Source: Burkholderiales bacterium
Lineage (GTDB): Bacteria > Pseudomonadota > Gammaproteobacteria > Burkholderiales > Casimicrobiaceae
Direction: 5' to 3'
Assembly (NCBI GenBank): GCA_025352105.1
Contig: JANXUB010000007.1
Coordinates: 1-50,918, forward strand
DNA: 50,918 bases
Under the pieces are notes generated by a model. That model had not been told where the DNA came from. It saw nothing but the letters and a program-made list of their open reading frames with translations, and made no database searches. A program made the position numbers and the translations under genes. This document shows positions 49,901 through 50,918 of the stretch, piece by piece (within the stretch, counting starts at the first letter, position 1; each line of letters begins with the position of its first letter).

Positions 49901-50918
49901 ATCAAATTGGCTCGGTTCGCGCCGACGGCAAGTTCACCATCACGCACGCCGGAAAAACCATCTTCGAGGAAGCACGGCAGGCTTTGCACACCGCGTGGAG
50001 CGCGACAAGCATCGAAATCCAACGTTTGCGCGACAACCCGGACTGTGTCGATTCAGAGTTTGACCGGGTGTTCGACGACGACGATGCGGGCCTCGTGCCG
50101 CGCGTGTTGTTCGACCCAAAAGAAAACGTTGCCGCGCCGTTTCTAGCGGCCAACATAAATGCGGGAGCAAGACCCAAGGTCGCGATTCTGCGAGAGCAGG
50201 GCGTCAATTCCCACATCGAAACCGGCCACGTCTTCACGATGGTGGGCTTCGATGCCTACGACGTTCACATGACCGACTTGCAATCGGGTCGGCGGTCGCT
50301 TGATGAGTTCAAGGGCTTCGTCGCTTGCGGTGGTTTCAGCTACGGCGACGTGCTTGGCGCGGGCGCGGGCTGGGCAAAATCCATTCTCTTGAACGCCGAA
50401 CTGCGCACGCAATTTCAGGAATTTTTCGGTGAGGACGACACCTTCGCGCTCGGCATATGCAATGGCTGCCAGATGCTCGCGCAGATGGCCCCGATCATTC
50501 CGGGGGCGGAACACTGGCCAAAATTCATTCGCAATGGCAGCGAGCAGTTTGAGTGCCGCACCGCACTGGTTGAAGTGATGGAAACCCCGTCGATCTTCTT
50601 CAAAGGCATGGAGCAAACGCGCTTGCCGATTGTGGTGGCGCACGGCGAAGGCTTCGCGCAATTCAAGTCCGATGAGCAATTCGAAGCAGCGCAGCCGCTC
50701 ATCACGATGCGCTTCATCGACAGTAACGGAACAGCGACCGAGAACTACCCGCTGAACCCGAATGGCTCACCCGGTGGCACCACCGGCCTGACCACGGCAG
50801 ACGGACGTTTCAACGTGCTCATGCCGCACCCCGAGCGCACTCACCGCGCCGAGAATTTCTCGTGGCATCCCGATGGCTGGACACGCTCGCCGTGGCTTCG
50901 GATGTTCGAGAATGCGCG
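46930..50918 (+). CDS. purL: Phosphoribosylformylglycinamidine synthase PurL (3' end cut by window)
   Basis: A large-type FGAM synthase with 1329 complete codons before the window edge, so nearly complete (family about 1290-1340). It starts [19 protein letters not shown]. Visible motifs include [49 protein letters not shown] and, in the C-terminal glutaminase domain, [18 protein letters not shown], the nucleophile Cys in GICNGCQML and PHPERTHR. It converts FGAR to FGAM with glutamine and ATP in purine synthesis. Two insertions stand out: a His-rich loop at residues about 792-810 and a repeat-encoded segment at about 931-955. The frame stays open through both. Confidence 0.96.
   Translation, partial: [1329 protein letters not shown]
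49721..49792. repeat. In-frame palindromic repeat inside purL
   Basis: Two 21-base arms (49721-49741 and 49772-49792) are reverse complements with three mismatches, around a 30-base middle; total 72 bp, a multiple of three. The left arm has GGCTGAGCCCGTCGAAG, the core of a palindromic repeat common in many proteobacteria, and is translated as [11 protein letters not shown], a recurrent peptide at sites where this repeat sits in genes. From my memory of E. coli PurL, the flanking residues (IDALL before, [15 protein letters not shown] after) are nearly adjacent there. Confidence 0.8.

Noticed and set aside
1-50918. CRISPR arrays, toxin-antitoxin pairs, restriction-modification or other defence genes
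   Set aside because: No regularly spaced direct repeats, no Cas, nuclease, methylase or small toxin-antitoxin pair could be recognised in either strand.

Overview
The window looks like a chromosomal segment of a betaproteobacterium, most likely of the order Burkholderiales. This rests on the high-GC coding style, the split-arnA aminoarabinose operon, PaiB-, BamE- and MauG-type homologues, and dispersed palindromic repeats typical of that group. The genus cannot be fixed by eye. I see no tRNA, rRNA, CRISPR array, prophage, intact transposase or recognised defence locus. Most of the window is housekeeping and envelope genes. The unusual content lies in a foreign-looking glycogen cluster, several short repeat elements and a few operon-level oddities.

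Left part (1-8.3 kb): a frameshifted unknown gene; a Tat-exported amidohydrolase divergent from an XRE-cupin regulator; a DMT-family exporter behind a perfect TATAAT box and an 18-bp palindrome; a PaiB-like FMN-binding protein; a TadA-GNAT fusion; a lipoprotein with two BamE-like repeats; and a DoxX-like membrane protein. Two repeat elements (3523-3618 and 6240-6358) lie between these genes.

Redox-signalling block (8.3-13 kb, minus strand): a di-heme cytochrome c peroxidase, a sensor histidine kinase with a long all-helical periplasmic region, and a two-receiver response regulator without an output domain form a tight three-gene operon. A PrxQ-type peroxiredoxin lies upstream on the same strand. 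The block suggests a periplasmic peroxide or redox sensing module.

Envelope block (13-28.4 kb): an OmpA-domain protein, then a full minus-strand operon for adding 4-amino-4-deoxy-L-arabinose to lipid A (arnT-arnE-arnB-arnC-arnA formyltransferase-arnA decarboxylase-arnD). Divergent to it is a TetR-controlled RND efflux operon (outer-membrane factor, adaptor, pump) with two candidate operators. A 94-bp repeat lies inside the efflux operon, inverted relative to its partner at 3.5 kb.

Metabolic block (28.4-32 kb): propionyl-CoA synthetase prpE, a small Ala/Val/Thr-rich lipoprotein, a prolyl-4-hydroxylase-like dioxygenase and the decayed remains of a LysE/RhtB exporter.

Glycogen island (about 32.5-44.2 kb): glgB-glgX-malQ-glgC-glgA-glgP form one tightly packed operon for glycogen synthesis, debranching and phosphorolysis. 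A 5'-truncated LysE pseudogene marks the left edge. On the right edge, the 3' stub of a PPi-dependent phosphofructokinase converges on glgP. These scars suggest the cluster arrived as a block.

Right part (44.2-50.9 kb): glutamate dehydrogenase, a divergent glutamate/aspartate-type binding protein, and purL, which runs off the window just before its stop. purL carries an in-frame palindromic repeat of 72 bp and a His-rich loop.
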